DNA from: Archaeoglobaceae archaeon
GTDB lineage: Archaea > Halobacteriota > Archaeoglobi > Archaeoglobales > JdFR-42
DNA length: 31,021 bases
Reading direction: 5' to 3'
Assembly: GCA_015523685.1 (NCBI GenBank)
Contig: WAJW01000166.1
Span: forward strand, 1-31,021
Positions 15,132-23,629 of the stretch are shown here, in pieces. The notes under the pieces were generated by a model that saw only the letters and a program-made list of their open reading frames with translations, was not told the origin of the DNA and did no database searches. Positions within the stretch are counted from its first letter, which is position 1, and each line of letters opens with the position of its first letter. The position numbers were made by a program, and so were the translations under genes.

Positions 15132-16504
15132 GGCTTAATCCCCTGTTTTATCCCGAATCCGTCGCGGTTATAGGTGCTTCAAACACTCCCGATAAGGTTG
15201 GATTCAACTGTCTTGAAAGTATCGTATATGGGGGATTCAGGGGGAAGATCTATCCAGTTCATCCCAGATATGATGAGATTCTTGGTCTTGATGTTTATCC
15301 GGATATCATAGAGATAGATGACGATATCGATCTCGCCATCATCGCCCTTAACCAGTACAGCACTGCTGAAATAGTGGATTCATGTGCTGAAAAAGGTGTC
15401 AGGGCAATCATTTCAATAGCGGGGGGTTTCAGAGAGGTCGGAGAGGAAGGGAGAGAACTGGAGAAAAAACTTGTTGAAAGAGCCAGGGCACACGGAATAC
15501 CCCTCCTCGGTCCGAATACTCTCGGAATAATCAACACGGATCACGATTTTTATGCCACATTTTACCCCATGAGATTGAAAAAGGGAAACATATCTGTGAT
15601 ATCCCAGAGTGGGGGAGTTGGCCTGTCAATAATTTACAAGATGATGGACGAGGGGGCAGGGATAAACAAATGGGTTGGCGTGGGAAACCGTGCCATACTT
15701 GATTTTTCAGATATTCTGAGATACCTTGCCAGAGATGATGGGACCGACGTCATCGCCATCTTCATGGAGGGGACTGAAAGAGTAAGAGATTTTCTCAATG
15801 CCGTCAGAGAAGCAGTTCCCCGTAAACCCGTGGTGGTGTACAAAATAGGAAGATCGAAAAAGGTGGAATTTCCCGCCTTAACCCATACCGGAAGTTCTGT
15901 TGGAGATCAGAGGACTTACGAGGGTGCATTCAGACAGTACGGTGTTATACAGGCCGGTTCTGTTCGTGAACTGGTTGCTAAATCCAAAGCCCTGGCGCTG
16001 TGCCAGGCTCCAGAGGGAAGAAGACTTGCAATTTTTACGATTTCTGCTGGCCCCTCTCTAACCGTCCTGGATGCTCTTGGAAACTTATGTGAAATTCCGG
16101 AATTCTCACAGAGCACACTTGAGAGGATAAGGGAGAGAATGGGAGATAACCCACCCCTTGTTATAAAAAACCCTCTTGATGTCGCTGCTTTTGGATTTCT
16201 GCCTGATGACTTCAAATTTTTCCTTTCTGCGGTTTTGAGCGATCCCGGTGTTGACATGGTTCTGGCCATAACCATACAGCATAAGAACTGGAGATTTCCC
16301 ACGCCCGAAATCATAGAGGTCGCAAGGTCTCACAGTAAACCCCTGATAATCTGCTATCCCGCTGAAAATGATGTGGTGAAACCAGAAATGGAGAGACTCC
16401 AGATGAACGGAATACCATGCTATTCCACCCCTGAAGACTCGGTATGGGGGTTGAGTGCACTTCTGGAGCTTGAAAGGATCAGAAAAAGGATGGATAAGTC
16501 ATGA
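15128..16504 (+). CDS. acdA: ADP-forming acyl-CoA synthetase, alpha (CoA-binding) subunit
   Basis: 458 residues. The N-terminal CoA-binding Rossmann domain begins NPLFYPESVAVIGASNTPDKVG; the middle succinyl-CoA ligase-like domain has SVISQSGGVGLSIIYKMMDEG and the phospho-histidine H253 in LTHTGSSVGDQRTYEGAF; the third domain ends with the ligase-CoA region (DVAAFGFLPDDFKFFLSAVL). The His loop marks the phosphoryl-transfer step of this enzyme class. Transcribed with the beta subunit just upstream. Its last 6 bp overlap the convergent glycosyltransferase gene. Confidence 0.92.
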   Translation: MRLNPLFYPESVAVIGASNTPDKVGFNCLESIVYGGFRGKIYPVHPRYDEILGLDVYPDIIEIDDDIDLAIIALNQYSTAEIVDSCAEKGVRAIISIAGGFREVGEEGRELEKKLVERARAHGIPLLGPNTLGIINTDHDFYATFYPMRLKKGNISVISQSGGVGLSIIYKMMDEGAGINKWVGVGNRAILDFSDILRYLARDDGTDVIAIFMEGTERVRDFLNAVREAVPRKPVVVYKIGRSKKVEFPALTHTGSSVGDQRTYEGAFRQYGVIQAGSVRELVAKSKALALCQAPEGRRLAIFTISAGPSLTVLDALGNLCEIPEFSQSTLERIRERMGDNPPLVIKNPLDVAAFGFLPDDFKFFLSAVLSDPGVDMVLAITIQHKNWRFPTPEIIEVARSHSKPLIICYPAENDVVKPEMERLQMNGIPCYSTPEDSVWGLSALLELERIRKRMDKS

Positions 16505-17464
16505 CAGGCTCCTCTCCGGGGGAGACCAGTTGATCTTTTTTCCCTTCATCCGGCTGTACACCGCCAGGAATGCAGATAGCTGTAAAAGTATAGTATGAAA
16601 TACCAGTCCAGCCGAGAGCTTTATGGTGGCTATCAATTTTCCGGTCTTCTTCCATGTAAAAAGGGGAGAGAGGAAATTCAATGGCAAGAATATGAGAATT
16701 ACAAGGGGAATTACCATTGCAAACAGCCATTGAATCCTGATTTCCGGGGATAGATGTGATTTAAACATATCTCTCATATACTCAAGCATTTCAAGGGCTC
16801 CGGTGTACCATCTTACCCTCTGAGAGATGAGATCACGTAAGTTTCTGGGTGCCTGCTCTCCCACAGTGCTTTCTGTGGCAAAATCTGCCCTGTATCCTTT
16901 CAGATACATACGGGTTGTGAAGTCCACATCCTCACATGTTCTGCTCTCATCAAGTCTGAACTTCCTGAGGAGATCGTATCTCAGGAGTCCTATCAACCCG
17001 TTGAACTGAAGGAATCCTCCTGAAAATTTTCTGTAAAGAAAGCCAATAATGCTGTATTCCAGAGATACAACCCGGGTTACCAGCGTTTCTTCCTCATTGG
17101 TTATCTTTCGAGGAGTGGAAACAATAAAAACATCCTCTTCCATTCTCTTCAGACATGCCCTGAGAAAATTTTTCTCCGGTCTGGAATCCACATCGAACAC
17201 TGCAACATAACCGTATCTCCCGATCACCTCAAGCGCGTCGTTTATCGCCCCCGCCCTTTTTCCTCTCGATTTCCGAGCTATAACATGAACTCCGAGGTCT
17301 TTCAACCGCGATATTCTGTAATCGCTCTTGTCCGACACATCAACAACATAGTAAATATCGTGAATAAAACCCTGACAATCCATTGCTTTCAGTGATAGGA
17401 CGGATCTTTCGATTACATGAAGGGGTTCTGACTCTGCAACCGGTACTATTGATGCAATTCTCAA
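16499..17464 (-). CDS. Membrane GT2 family glycosyltransferase
   Basis: About 321 residues. The GT-A domain shows SIVPVAESEP at the start, KRAGAINDALEVIGRYGYVAVFDVDSRP with the DxD metal motif, a Gln-rich acceptor region (GFLQFNGLIG), the ED motif in TCEDVDFTTRMYLKG and QRVRWYTGALEM (the QxxRW motif of processive GT2 enzymes). Two to three membrane helices follow (LFAMVIPLVILIFLPLNFL and the segment near the end). Members transfer sugars to lipid or polysaccharide on the cytoplasmic face. The TTG at 17464 (MRIASIVPVAE) follows AGAGGTG closely and is a better start than the ATG at 17482. The gene lies 39 bp after the membrane-protein gene on the same strand. Confidence 0.85.
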   Translation of the reverse strand: MRIASIVPVAESEPLHVIERSVLSLKAMDCQGFIHDIYYVVDVSDKSDYRISRLKDLGVHVIARKSRGKRAGAINDALEVIGRYGYVAVFDVDSRPEKNFLRACLKRMEEDVFIVSTPRKITNEEETLVTRVVSLEYSIIGFLYRKFSGGFLQFNGLIGLLRYDLLRKFRLDESRTCEDVDFTTRMYLKGYRADFATESTVGEQAPRNLRDLISQRVRWYTGALEMLEYMRDMFKSHLSPEIRIQWLFAMVIPLVILIFLPLNFLSPLFTWKKTGKLIATIKLSAGLVFHTILLQLSAFLAVYSRMKGKKINWSPPERSLS

Positions 17465-17503
17465 ATTTTCACCTCTTACCATGACTTCTCATGATTACAT
17501 GGG

Positions 17504-18352
17504 CTATCTGTGTCCTGATTCAGGAGTGTCCAAAATGGGGCTATCAGACTTTCCTCCCGCAACGATCATGTTCTTCCTGATGGAGTGGGCCTCGAGCAGG
17601 ATAATATTCAGGAGAATCAGGGCCAGCAGGACGAAAAAGGTGTATGATATACTGCTCCAGTAATCACCCGATGTTATGAGAAGGCCGAACTCGTCAACGG
17701 TAAGACCGAGTCCTGCCCCATAAAGTATGCCACCTGCCATCTTCCACCTGCTTTCAAGAAGGAGGCCCATGCCACCAGAGGTGATGAGAAGGAGAACGCC
17801 TATAACAAAATGATGAATTCTCAATCCCCTTATCCACAATCCATAAACCGGGTCCACATCAGGTCTGAAAAGAACAACATAGAACCTCGAAATGAAAAAT
17901 GAAACAAGAAACGTGAAGACTATGTTCATCTTCATCTTGAGATTGCGCAGCGCCTTTTTTTCCATGTCATATCTCCGGATATCGCTGTAAATAACAAATA
18001 TCTCCACGAGCAATCCCGAAATTATGGCAACCATGCCCAGAAACACAAATTCTCCTCTATAACTCATTTTATCAGGGATTGAACCCGTCAGAGATGTGAT
18101 AAACGAGATGATGGGATTTATTCCATTTTTCAAATCATTGAGAACGCTTGCAGGCATTATCGCTGAAAATATGGAGAAAAATATTCCGATCCCGATAAGT
18201 AACCTTCCGATATTGAATTTCCTGTCACCCACCATCGGGAGCGATCTTTTCACGGATGTGAGCTTAATGAGCCAGAACTTAAACCTTTCTCTTGTTCTGA
18301 ATTTTCCGGCAATAACGGATTTTTCTAACGGAACGGTATCGGGTTGCAGCAC
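17504..18352 (-). CDS. Polytopic membrane protein with HHF and DEF-YW motifs
   Basis: 282 residues with about six membrane helices (near 50-68, 101-122, 143-162, 180-198, 206-226 and 236-256). Conserved-looking polar motifs lie at the membrane: R175-x-x-R178-I-H180-H181-F182 and D220-E221-F222 followed by D230-Y231-W232. I recall the same HHF...DEF...YW arrangement in uncharacterised integral membrane proteins of other prokaryotes, but not a function. Buried His and Asp/Glu suggest a metal site or an enzyme acting on a lipid. The start is GTG at 18352, near leaderless from the TATA run at 18371-18380; a later Met at residue 40 is possible. It sits between two GT2 genes, which suggests surface-glycan work. 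Confidence 0.7.
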   Translation of the reverse strand: MLQPDTVPLEKSVIAGKFRTRERFKFWLIKLTSVKRSLPMVGDRKFNIGRLLIGIGIFFSIFSAIMPASVLNDLKNGINPIISFITSLTGSIPDKMSYRGEFVFLGMVAIISGLLVEIFVIYSDIRRYDMEKKALRNLKMKMNIVFTFLVSFFISRFYVVLFRPDVDPVYGLWIRGLRIHHFVIGVLLLITSGGMGLLLESRWKMAGGILYGAGLGLTVDEFGLLITSGDYWSSISYTFFVLLALILLNIILLEAHSIRKNMIVAGGKSDSPILDTPESGHR

Positions 18353-18370
18353 AATTTAACGGGCAAAAAT

Positions 18371-18380
18371 TAAAATATAT
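18371..18380. promoter_or_regulatory. Shared TATA element of the divergent membrane-protein / GT2 pair
   Basis: TAAAATATAT in a 50 bp gap. Its centre lies about 27 nt from ATG 18403 (plus) and 24 nt from GTG 18352 (minus). CAAAAAT precedes it on the plus strand and CAGAAGGG on the minus strand as BRE-like stretches. Confidence 0.6.
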
Positions 18381-18402
18381 CCCTTCTGTATTTTGGAATT
18401 AA

Positions 18403-19497
18403 ATGCTGATCAGTGTCATCATACCGGTGTTCAGACAGTCCCATTTTGTTGATGATATTCTCTCAAGCATCATCAGCGATCCCTATCCGGAGAAAGAGAT
18501 CATAATTGTTGTCGACGAGCCTGATCAAGAAACAAAGAATAACATGAACAGATGGAGAGAATATGCCAGGGTAATTGAACGGGAAGAGAGAGGGGGTAAG
18601 GTCAGTGCTCTGAACACCGCTGCATCTATTTCAAGAGGGGATGTCCTGCTTTTTATTGATTCCGACGTGAAAATTCCCCCGGATCTTCTCACTCACATCT
18701 CGGAAAAAATAAAATCCCGTGATCTTGTTGACATCAGAAAAGAGATTCTTGATTCGGGATTTCTTTCAAGACTTGTCAATCTTGATTATATGAACTCATT
18801 TCTATCCAATTTGCTCTCTCATAGGTTCAATCTACTCATAGCCCTGAATGGATCATGTTTTGCTGTAAAAAGAGATTTCTTCTGGAAAATTGGAGGGTTC
18901 CATGCCACAATAACGGAAGATATAGACTTCGGGATGCGGGCTTCAGAGATGGGGGTCAAAGTGGGCCTTGTCAATCCGGGAGTGATGACCCTCGCTCCCT
19001 CATCCCTGAGGGAGTGGTACATTCAGAGGAAGAGATGGGGAACTGGAGGTGCAATCGTTTTCCTGGATCATATGAGGTTTATTTTGAAAAATCCGGGAGC
19101 CTGGATACCATCACTTCTCCTCTCGTTTCCCTCCATGCTTTACGTTCTATTTTCAATTATTTCAAACTCGGTTCTGAGGAGGCTTATACTTGCGGTGATA
19201 ATTCTCCTCGCCCTCAGAGTTCCCCTTCCCATTGCGACAGTTATGTTCTCCTCCATCACCCTCTCGATATCAATTCTGGAAAAACTCCTCCCTGTGCTTT
19301 TTTCATTCATTATCTGGATGATTATTGTGTCCCTGATCTCACGGAGAATAAGGTGGAACTCCATAGGACTTGCAGAGATGTTCGTGTTTTATTTCATATA
19401 TTCTCCCGTCCTCATGAGTCTTTATTTCATATCATTTATAAGGGTGCTTGGAACAAGAGACAGGAGTAAACTGAAGGTCGAGGACTGGAAAATATAG
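18403..19497 (+). CDS. Membrane GT2 family glycosyltransferase
   Basis: 364 residues. GT-A motifs: MLISVIIPVFRQ, the second strand EIIIVVDEP, KVSALNTAASISRGDVLLFI and the metal-binding D86-S-D88 in IDSDVKIPP, NGSCFAVKRDFFWKIGGF, TEDIDFGMRASEMG and QRKRWGTGG, in the order of cellulose-synthase-like and N-acetylglucosaminyl GT2 enzymes. The C-terminal third is a hydrophobic block of about four to five helices. The ATG directly follows a TATA box at leaderless distance and has no ribosome site. The UPF0104-type gene follows 9 bp later, so both probably come from one transcript building or exporting a lipid-linked glycan. Confidence 0.87.
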   Translation: MLISVIIPVFRQSHFVDDILSSIISDPYPEKEIIIVVDEPDQETKNNMNRWREYARVIEREERGGKVSALNTAASISRGDVLLFIDSDVKIPPDLLTHISEKIKSRDLVDIRKEILDSGFLSRLVNLDYMNSFLSNLLSHRFNLLIALNGSCFAVKRDFFWKIGGFHATITEDIDFGMRASEMGVKVGLVNPGVMTLAPSSLREWYIQRKRWGTGGAIVFLDHMRFILKNPGAWIPSLLLSFPSMLYVLFSIISNSVLRRLILAVIILLALRVPLPIATVMFSSITLSISILEKLLPVLFSFIIWMIIVSLISRRIRWNSIGLAEMFVFYFIYSPVLMSLYFISFIRVLGTRDRSKLKVEDWKI

Positions 19498-19506
19498 GGT
19501 GAGAGC

Positions 19507-20508
19507 TTGAGATCAGCGACAAGGGCCCTTGTGATTACAGTTTCATTAAGTACGATTACCCTCTTCTTTATTTTGCTTTATTCCCATTCATTCCACATTT
19601 CATTTTATATGATAGATGCCAAGTACCTTGTAATGGCATTCATACTTCATTTCTCTGCATTGATAGCCTGGAGTAGCAGAATTCAACAGCTATCAAGGGG
19701 AATGGGAAAAGATATCAGCCTGAGAGATGCTGTTGAGGCTCTCCTTCCAAGTCTGTTTCTTGCAGGTATAACCCCCTCATCTGCTGGAGGTGAACCTCTG
19801 AGGATCTACATTCTGAGAAAGAAGGGCATGTCTTACGGAGAGGCTACTGCGATAATTCTTGGGGGGCGGTTTCTCGATCTGATCACCGTGTTGGCGCTTG
19901 CGGTTATCGCCCTCATCTTTCTGAAGTCGGATATGAACGGTCTCCTGGGATCCGTTATCCGGCTTTCCCTTGTGATTATATCCACGGGTTCTCTTGCGTT
20001 CATTGTTCTTGCTTCAAGGCCATCTGCCCTGAAACTGATTCTCCGTAAACTGCTTTCGGGTTTTGAGTACATTACCGGAAGGAATCCTGATCCGATTTAC
20101 ACGTCTCTCGAAAGGGAGATAGACGAATTTTACAGATCCATCAGACTTCTCCTGAAGAGAAAGGGGAGTGTTATACCCACTGCATATGCGGGCACACTCG
20201 GAAACTGGATTCTGGATTTACTTGTACCCTGGGTCATTCTTCTCGGCTTCGGCATTCACACAAACCCTCTTAAAATAATGATGATTCAGCTGCTCGTTTA
20301 CGTTATCGTGCTCCTCCCCCTAACACCCGGGAGCAGTGGAGTTGCAGAGGGTGTGGCCTTTGCCCTTTTTTCCCCCGTGGCGCCTCCGGGCATTATGGGA
20401 ATGTTCGTTCTTGTGTGGAGGATCGTGATGTACTACTTCAATCTCGTTGCGGGAACAATTGCCGGATTGAGGGTGTACGGAAAGATTGGCAGACCCGGTT
20501 TTGAATGA
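19507..20508 (+). CDS. UPF0104 / LPG_synthase_TM family membrane protein (flippase-like)
   Basis: 333 residues with seven to eight membrane helices. Family hallmarks are LSLRDAVEAL-like cytosolic start of helix 3, LFLAGITPSSAGGEPLRIYI with ILRKKGMSYGEATAIILGGR, and LPLTPGSSGVAEGVAFALF. The same superfamily includes bacterial lysyl-phosphatidylglycerol synthase membrane domains and archaeal AglD-linked proteins; in glycan clusters it is suspected of moving or modifying lipid-linked sugars. The start is TTG at 19507, with GGGTGAG five bases upstream; no ATG fits. Downstream of the GT2 gene by 9 bp. After it, 285 bp to the next stop (20509-20793) contain no gene I can support. Confidence 0.82.
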   Translation: MRSATRALVITVSLSTITLFFILLYSHSFHISFYMIDAKYLVMAFILHFSALIAWSSRIQQLSRGMGKDISLRDAVEALLPSLFLAGITPSSAGGEPLRIYILRKKGMSYGEATAIILGGRFLDLITVLALAVIALIFLKSDMNGLLGSVIRLSLVIISTGSLAFIVLASRPSALKLILRKLLSGFEYITGRNPDPIYTSLEREIDEFYRSIRLLLKRKGSVIPTAYAGTLGNWILDLLVPWVILLGFGIHTNPLKIMMIQLLVYVIVLLPLTPGSSGVAEGVAFALFSPVAPPGIMGMFVLVWRIVMYYFNLVAGTIAGLRVYGKIGRPGFE

Positions 20509-20793
20509 GAGTTGAAGTGAGCCATGCATGCTCCCGATCACATCCGGCTTATTCGAACTTTAGTTAATTCCGTGCCATAACCGGATTTCCAATCTTTTCC
20601 GTGCCTTTCGGGGAGTAAGTTCATGGAATTGATTCTCCGGTTCAACGTAACGCTTTCGTGGAAAAAATGATGCATTTCACCCACCCATATCTGCTGATGA
20701 ATGTGGACGACACCTGCCACAGCATTCAGACGTGAGGATTTCGATATCAAGCAACTGAAAAATTAAGATGCCATGCCATTAAACTCAAACTGC

Positions 20794-22989
20794 CTATTTA
20801 TTCCGTAAAATCTTCCCTGCAAATGAATTCAGCAGAATGAGTGAAACGCTCCCGACCATGGCCATCATGGCATAGACGGGATGAACAAGTCCCGTAACTG
20901 AGAGGGGTACACCCAGTCCGTTGAAGGTGAAAGCGATAGCGAGATTCTGCACCGTCTTTTTATAGCTCGACATGGCTATGTTAAAGGCATCAACAAACGC
21001 TGTGATCCGATTGTTCATTATGATTACATCTGCACTTTCAATTGCTATGTCAGCCCCTGTTCCTATGGCAATCCCCACATCAGCCTGCATCAGGGCCGGT
21101 GCATCGTTTATGCCATCACCCACCATGGCGACCCTGTGGCCTTTTTCCTGAAATTTCCTTATCTGCTCGGCCTTTTGCTCGGGCAGAACATTTGCAATCA
21201 CCTCCTCTATACCAAGCTTTTCTGCAACAGCTCTCGCTGTTCTCTCATTATCTCCGGTGACCATCACAGGTTGCAGTCCAAGCTTTTTTATTTCCCGGAT
21301 TGCATACACTGCATCCTCCCTCAATCTGTCAGACACACCTATTGCCCCGATGAGTTCCCCATCAACTGCCACCACCACAACGGTCTGTCCCTTTGCCTCC
21401 ATTTCACCCGTTTCTGATAGAAGTTCACCATTCCCAATCCCATTCTCTTTTATCCACCTGACACTTCCCGCCATTACCTTCTTACCATCCAGAATCCCTT
21501 CCACACCGGAGCCTGCGGTGCTTTTGAAGTTCGATATTTCCCTGATGGATATTCCTCTTCTCTCAGCCTCCCTGAGTATGGCCCTGGCAACCGGATGCTC
21601 TGAATTTCTTTCAAGAGCCCCGGCAATGGCAAGGAGATACCTTTCATTTCCATTGAAAACTCTTACTTCAGTAACCTCAGGCTCACCCTCTGTAAGCGTT
21701 CCAGTCTTGTCCAGAACAACCTTCCTTACCTCCCTGAAGGCCTGAAATGCTTCTCCACTCCTCATAAGAATTCCTTTGGAAGCAGCTTCACCACCACCCC
21801 TCATCACAGCAAGGGGTGTTGACATTCCGAGAGCACATGGATATCCCATAATGAATACTGAGAGAGAGGCATAAACAGCCCTCTTTAGATCAATTCCTCC
21901 TGTAACGATCCATAACCCAAGAGTCCACACAGTAAATGCCAGAACCGAGAAAAAGATTACAAAAGGGATATAATACTTCAGAATCCTGTCAACAAGCTGT
22001 AAAATGCCCGGTTTCAGAGCTCTTGCCTCCTCAACATATCTTGCAACCCTGAAAATGAAACTCTCCTCTCCTGCACTCGTTACCTCGATCAGGAGAGAGC
22101 CCGTTAAATTTATTGAACCTGAAATCACCTCATCGCCCGGATTTTTCTCCACTGGAATAGATTCTCCAGAAACTATGCTTTCATCGACACTGCTTTCACC
22201 CTGAACCACCATACCATCAACCGGAATTGTCTCTCCAGGCTTTACCCTTACAACATCCCCTCTTTTCAGGTTCTCCACAGAAACCATCCTTTCATTCCCA
22301 TCGGAAACAACCCTTGCCAGTGCTGGCTGTAAGGAGAGGAGCATTTTTACCGCTTTCGAGCTTCTCGCCCTTACAAGCATTGATGTGTATCCGGAGAGGA
22401 TGTGGTATGCTGTGACAAAAATGGTAACCGCAAAAAAATCGGCCTGGGGAAACTCTGGAAATACACTGCCCAGCAAACCTCCAGCAAGACCGCCAAAAGC
22501 GGTAAGTTCCATAAGGACGTGTTGATTGAATATCCCCCTTTTTAAAGAGTGGTACGCCATCTTCAATATGTACCAGCCGGGGCCGAAGACATTCAGAACC
22601 GCCAGGGAGAACATCAGATAAGGGAACCACCATCTCATAAGCCCGATCCACATGGAGATCATCATGGGGATTGAAATTCCGACCACCACTCCCGCCAGGA
22701 TAAGTCTTTTCCTCTCTTTTTTCAGCTCGAACTCTTCCTCTTCAAAGCTCCTCAGCTTTGATGGATCTCTCACAGTATAACCCAGGTTTATGAGCACTTC
22801 ATTGATCTCTCCGGGATGAATGAGGGCCGGATCGTATTCAACAAGGGCCTCCTCATGAGATAAGGAGACGCTTACTCTTTTAATCCCATCCATTCCCATC
22901 AGAGCTTTCCGTATGGTATTTGCACAGAAAGAGCAGGCAATTCCACCTATCTTAACCTGATACCTCGATATATCAGTCTCTACCACCAT
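20794..22989 (-). CDS. P1B-type heavy-metal ATPase with YPC in place of CPC
   Basis: 731 residues. Residues 10-75 form an HMA metal-binding domain with GGIACSFCANTIRKAL (C19, C22). Then come two extra helices, the actuator with SGESIPVEK, the metal-path helix FIMGYPCALGMSTPLA (Y383-P384-C385), the phosphorylated D427 in VVLDKTGTLTEGEP, SEHPVA (the P1B His-Pro signature), MVTGDNERTA and MVGDGINDAPAL. The enzyme exports metal from the cytoplasm using ATP. Normal motifs at 383-385 are CPC (copper), SPC (zinc/cadmium), TPC or CPH; here the first ligand is Tyr. The late helices also differ from copper pumps: FN instead of YN and MVGS instead of MxxSS. The metal is therefore uncertain. It is the second gene after an ArsR-type regulator, with GAAGGGAG as ribosome site. 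Confidence 0.92.
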   Translation of the reverse strand: MVVETDISRYQVKIGGIACSFCANTIRKALMGMDGIKRVSVSLSHEEALVEYDPALIHPGEINEVLINLGYTVRDPSKLRSFEEEEFELKKERKRLILAGVVVGISIPMMISMWIGLMRWWFPYLMFSLAVLNVFGPGWYILKMAYHSLKRGIFNQHVLMELTAFGGLAGGLLGSVFPEFPQADFFAVTIFVTAYHILSGYTSMLVRARSSKAVKMLLSLQPALARVVSDGNERMVSVENLKRGDVVRVKPGETIPVDGMVVQGESSVDESIVSGESIPVEKNPGDEVISGSINLTGSLLIEVTSAGEESFIFRVARYVEEARALKPGILQLVDRILKYYIPFVIFFSVLAFTVWTLGLWIVTGGIDLKRAVYASLSVFIMGYPCALGMSTPLAVMRGGGEAASKGILMRSGEAFQAFREVRKVVLDKTGTLTEGEPEVTEVRVFNGNERYLLAIAGALERNSEHPVARAILREAERRGISIREISNFKSTAGSGVEGILDGKKVMAGSVRWIKENGIGNGELLSETGEMEAKGQTVVVVAVDGELIGAIGVSDRLREDAVYAIREIKKLGLQPVMVTGDNERTARAVAEKLGIEEVIANVLPEQKAEQIRKFQEKGHRVAMVGDGINDAPALMQADVGIAIGTGADIAIESADVIIMNNRITAFVDAFNIAMSSYKKTVQNLAIAFTFNGLGVPLSVTGLVHPVYAMMAMVGSVSLILLNSFAGKILRNK

Positions 22990-23000
22990 CTTCTCCCTTC

Positions 23001-23573
23001 TTAATGCACATCATCAACTCGATTGATGGACATCTTTCCTGAAAGCCGGGCTATTGCCCTGTTGAAAATCTGAACGAGGACGTATTCAACGAAATGCTCG
23101 TCGCTACAGTGAGGACAGTCCTTAAGATTTCTTGCCATTTCCATAACCTCATTTCCGTATCTTTCACCAATCCTCTGAACAATTCTCTCAATTTCTTCAC
23201 TGACATCTTCGATTGCCTTTTCCATTTTTTCCTCAAAATCTTCAGGTATGTTCTGATGAAGAACCCGGGTATTTGAACCGTAGTATTTAAGCACACCACC
23301 TCTGACATCTTCAAGCCTGGTCAGCTCAATTAAACCCGCTTTTTTCAGAACGTCCACATGATGCCTGATTGTGTTTGGAGATTTCCTGATTCCAATTTTT
23401 TCAAGTTCTCTTGCTATCTCCACAATTGAACAGCTTTTCTCCGAGAGGATTTCCAGTATGGAAATTCTGATCGGATCTTCAATGGCTCTGGCGATTTCAT
23501 GACCTATCGGGATCAGATTTCTGATACCCACATCCCTGCGGAAGATTTCACCCATACAGGTTATTTTGGACAT
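23001..23573 (-). CDS. ArsR-type winged-helix regulator with a CPHC metal motif
   Basis: 190 residues. The winged helix covers about residues 25-105: IARAIEDPIRISILEILSEKS, the recognition helix SPNTIRHHVDVLKKAGLIEL and the wing DVRGGVLKYYGS. A charged coiled helix (EEKMEKAIEDVSEEIERIV) follows, then KDCPHCSDEHFVEYVLVQIF with C153, H155, C156 and H160, a likely metal-sensing site unlike the usual ArsR helix-5 or CadC sites. The gene is 11 bp before the P1B-type ATPase on the same strand, so it probably represses or activates that pump in response to the same metal. The ATG at 23573 lies about 33 nt from the TATA centre at 23602-23611. ATTC-CCAA-GAAT (23593-23604) next to the TATA could be the operator. 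Confidence 0.87.
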   Translation of the reverse strand: MSKITCMGEIFRRDVGIRNLIPIGHEIARAIEDPIRISILEILSEKSCSIVEIARELEKIGIRKSPNTIRHHVDVLKKAGLIELTRLEDVRGGVLKYYGSNTRVLHQNIPEDFEEKMEKAIEDVSEEIERIVQRIGERYGNEVMEMARNLKDCPHCSDEHFVEYVLVQIFNRAIARLSGKMSINRVDDVH

Positions 23574-23601
23574 ATACTAAATAAATTTTACCATTCCCAA
23601 G

Positions 23602-23611
23602 AATTTAAATA
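23602..23611 (-). promoter_or_regulatory. Probable TATA box of the ArsR/ATPase operon
   Basis: Minus-strand ATATTTAAAT, preceded by GAACC. It lies about 33 nt ahead of the ATG at 23573, giving a very short leader. A small inverted repeat, ATTCCCAAGAAT at 23593-23604, overlaps its downstream edge and would suit a repressor that blocks transcription start. Confidence 0.45.
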
Positions 23612-23629
23612 TGGTTCAATACCTTTAGA

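Noticed and set aside
20538..20750. 70-codon minus-strand frame between the UPF0104 gene and the ATPase
   Set aside because: No start signal, no family, and it contains several rare-looking residue runs; treated as non-coding.
21257..21745. 162-codon frame on the plus strand inside the ATPase gene
   Set aside because: Pro/Ser/Thr-rich antisense shadow of a well-supported ATPase.
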